A DNA stretch of 5,945 nucleotides from Pyrobaculum sp. (lineage in GTDB: Archaea; Thermoproteota; Thermoprotei; Thermoproteales; Thermoproteaceae). Position 1 is the first letter of the stretch. Each line of letters opens with the position of its first letter. The notes below the pieces were generated by a model. That model made no database searches. It was not told where the DNA came from and worked only from the letters and a program-made list of their open reading frames with translations. The position numbers were made by a program, and so were the translations under genes. Positions 5,144-5,945 of this stretch are shown here, in pieces. The DNA is taken from contig WYEI01000125.1 of NCBI GenBank assembly GCA_009903905.1, positions 1-5,945 of the forward strand, written 5' to 3'.

Positions 5144-5736
5144 ATTAAAGCTATCCCCCTCGGCGCCGCATAAGGCTTCTGGAGTGTGTAAAGTCGTCCA
5201 GGTGAGCGCCCGAACCTCGGATATGAAAACATCGACGCCGGTGGTGATATGGGGGTGGGAAGTTGGGAGGCTCAGGAAATTAACGCCCACACGTCTAAGG
5301 AGGGTTCTCAACGACTTTAAGAGCCACGGCCCCAATCCCTCTTTCTGAGGAGGTGTAGCGGCTTGCCAGCGGAAACCCGGCGAAGGAGAAAGCTTTACAA
5401 GGCGAGAGGCAGGAGCCGACGTGGTAGTCTTGAGAAGTGTCTAGTGCCGAGCTTTGTCGCTAGGCGGCGTGGCTGTCTTGAGGAGGCGGCGGAGGACCCA
5501 GACGTCTCTTGGAGCCTTGAAGCGCTTGTGGGTTGATATAGGCGTTGGAGGAGAGAAACTTAGTCGTCTACGGCTTGTGCAGCAGAACATCGAGATTTGG
5601 ATAGGCCGGCCCCGCCGGAAAGCGGCCTGGAGCTGGGCGCGGGCAGAGATGTGGTGTGGCAGATGCCGACTCGCAGAGATGCCGTTAAGAGGGACTTGAA
5701 GAGACTTGGTTAAGGTAAAATCGGAAAAAGGGGGGT
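5144..5736. other. 593-base region without a convincing gene; possible decayed gene on the plus strand
   Basis: This lies between the converging ends of cobA and the surface-protein gene, so neither neighbour needs a promoter here. No tRNA, terminator hairpin or known RNA is recognisable. Plus-strand reading gives protein-like pieces broken by stops. One frame is open from 5145 to a TGA at 5346 and contains a 41-codon ATG ORF from 5223 that includes LRKLTPTRLRRVLNDFKSHG. A second frame is open from 5321 to a TGA at 5534 and includes RRKLYKARGRSRRGSLEKCL and EEAAEDPDVSWSLEALVG. That second frame is open again from 5564 to a TAA at 5711 and ends RDVVWQMPTRRDAVKRDLKR-LG. This pattern fits a gene broken by frameshifts and stops, but GC-rich DNA also gives chance open frames. 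I do not recognise the family. Confidence 0.3.
5716..5730 (-). terminator. T-rich terminator after the surface-protein gene
   Basis: Read on the minus strand, the stop codon at 5739-5737 is followed by a C-run and then two T-runs (TTTTT at 5729-5725 and TTTT at 5720-5717). Archaeal RNA polymerase often terminates at such oligo-T stretches without a hairpin. No strong stem-loop is visible. Confidence 0.5.
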
Positions 5737-5945
5737 TTACCGTTTTGGTTTTCTCCTCAAAGCTATGGCCACTGCGGCCGCCGCGACCACAGCCACCAAC
5801 GCTACCCAAACAGCAACGTCCAGGCCGCCGGAGGTATTTGGAGTTTGAGCTACCGGCTGGCTCTGCTGGGTGGTGGAGGGTTGTTGGGCGGTGGTCAGCT
5901 GGGTGGCCTCCGTCGGCTTTGCGGCCGCGGCTATTTGTTTCGTCA
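5737..5945 (-). CDS. C-terminal end of a membrane-anchored surface or solute-binding protein (partial)
   Basis: The last 68 codons before the TAA are visible; the rest lies beyond the right edge. They show a low-complexity Thr/Gln/Ser/Pro/Ala linker (about the first 38 visible residues, including TTAQQPSTTQQSQPVAQTP), a short GGLD turn, one strongly hydrophobic segment (VAVWVALVAVVAAAAVAIAL), and a basic end RRKPKR. This layout is common at the C-terminus of archaeal extracellular binding proteins of ABC transporters and other cell-surface proteins: the linker lifts the domain off the membrane, the helix anchors it and the basic tail stays inside. The functional domain is missing, so the substrate cannot be told. 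A link to corrinoid or cobalt uptake would be guesswork. A T-rich terminator follows directly. Confidence 0.75.
   Translation of the reverse strand, partial: TKQIAAAAKPTEATQLTTAQQPSTTQQSQPVAQTPNTSGGLDVAVWVALVAVVAAAAVAIALRRKPKR

Noticed and set aside
5160..5225. tRNA-like T-loop (GAGGTTCGGGCGC on the minus strand near 5205-5217)
   Set aside because: No matching acceptor, D or anticodon arms can be drawn around it.
5078..5335. Minus-strand frame of 85 codons opposite the end of cobA
   Set aside because: Its 3' part lies antisense to the conserved C-terminus of CobA and no TATA box of suitable spacing precedes it.
5441..5809. Minus-strand frame of 122 codons
   Set aside because: It overlaps the real end of the surface-protein gene in another frame, runs through the T-rich terminator and has a composition unlike a folded protein.
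1..5945. CRISPR array, insertion sequence ends, rRNA or integration sites
   Set aside because: No regularly spaced repeats, terminal inverted repeats with an intact transposase, or structural RNA genes were found.

Overview
The window looks like a piece of a hyperthermophilic crenarchaeal chromosome, most likely Pyrobaculum or a close Thermoproteales relative. This rests on GC-rich coding DNA, frequent GTG starts, A/T-rich TATA boxes about 24-27 bases upstream of start codons with no visible Shine-Dalgarno (leaderless mRNAs), and archaeal-type cobamide enzymes (CobY instead of CobU, a CbiZ-CobZ fusion). The genus is inference from style, not from a database match.

Layout, left to right: the 5' part of cbtA (1-263, minus) and complete cbtB (254-481, minus), a predicted cobalt uptake pair; cobD (506-1429, minus), L-threonine-O-3-phosphate decarboxylase; an MHS-type major facilitator transporter (1457-2734, minus); cbiS (2800-3789, minus), adenosylcobinamide amidohydrolase fused to a CobZ phosphatase; cobY (3777-4637, minus), the archaeal guanylyltransferase fused to a C-terminal ParB/SerK-like kinase domain; divergently, cobA/cobO (4664-5143, plus), corrinoid adenosyltransferase. 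A 593-base stretch without a convincing gene (5144-5736), possibly a decayed gene, separates this cluster from the C-terminal end of a membrane-anchored surface protein (5737-5945, minus) with a T-rich terminator.

Together the genes form a corrinoid salvage and nucleotide-loop assembly module. CbtAB would bring in cobalt and CobA would adenosylate the corrinoid. The CbiZ half of CbiS opens salvaged adenosylcobinamide to adenosylcobyric acid. The C-terminal domain of the CobY fusion is a candidate maker of L-threonine phosphate, which CobD decarboxylates to aminopropanol phosphate. CobY activates adenosylcobinamide phosphate with GTP, and the CobZ half of CbiS would remove the last phosphate. 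CbiB, CobS and CobT are needed to close the route and are not in the window. The most interesting points are the CobY-kinase-like fusion, the chain of single-gene promoters in which one gene's stop codon sits inside the next gene's TATA box, and the unassigned transporter inside the cluster.
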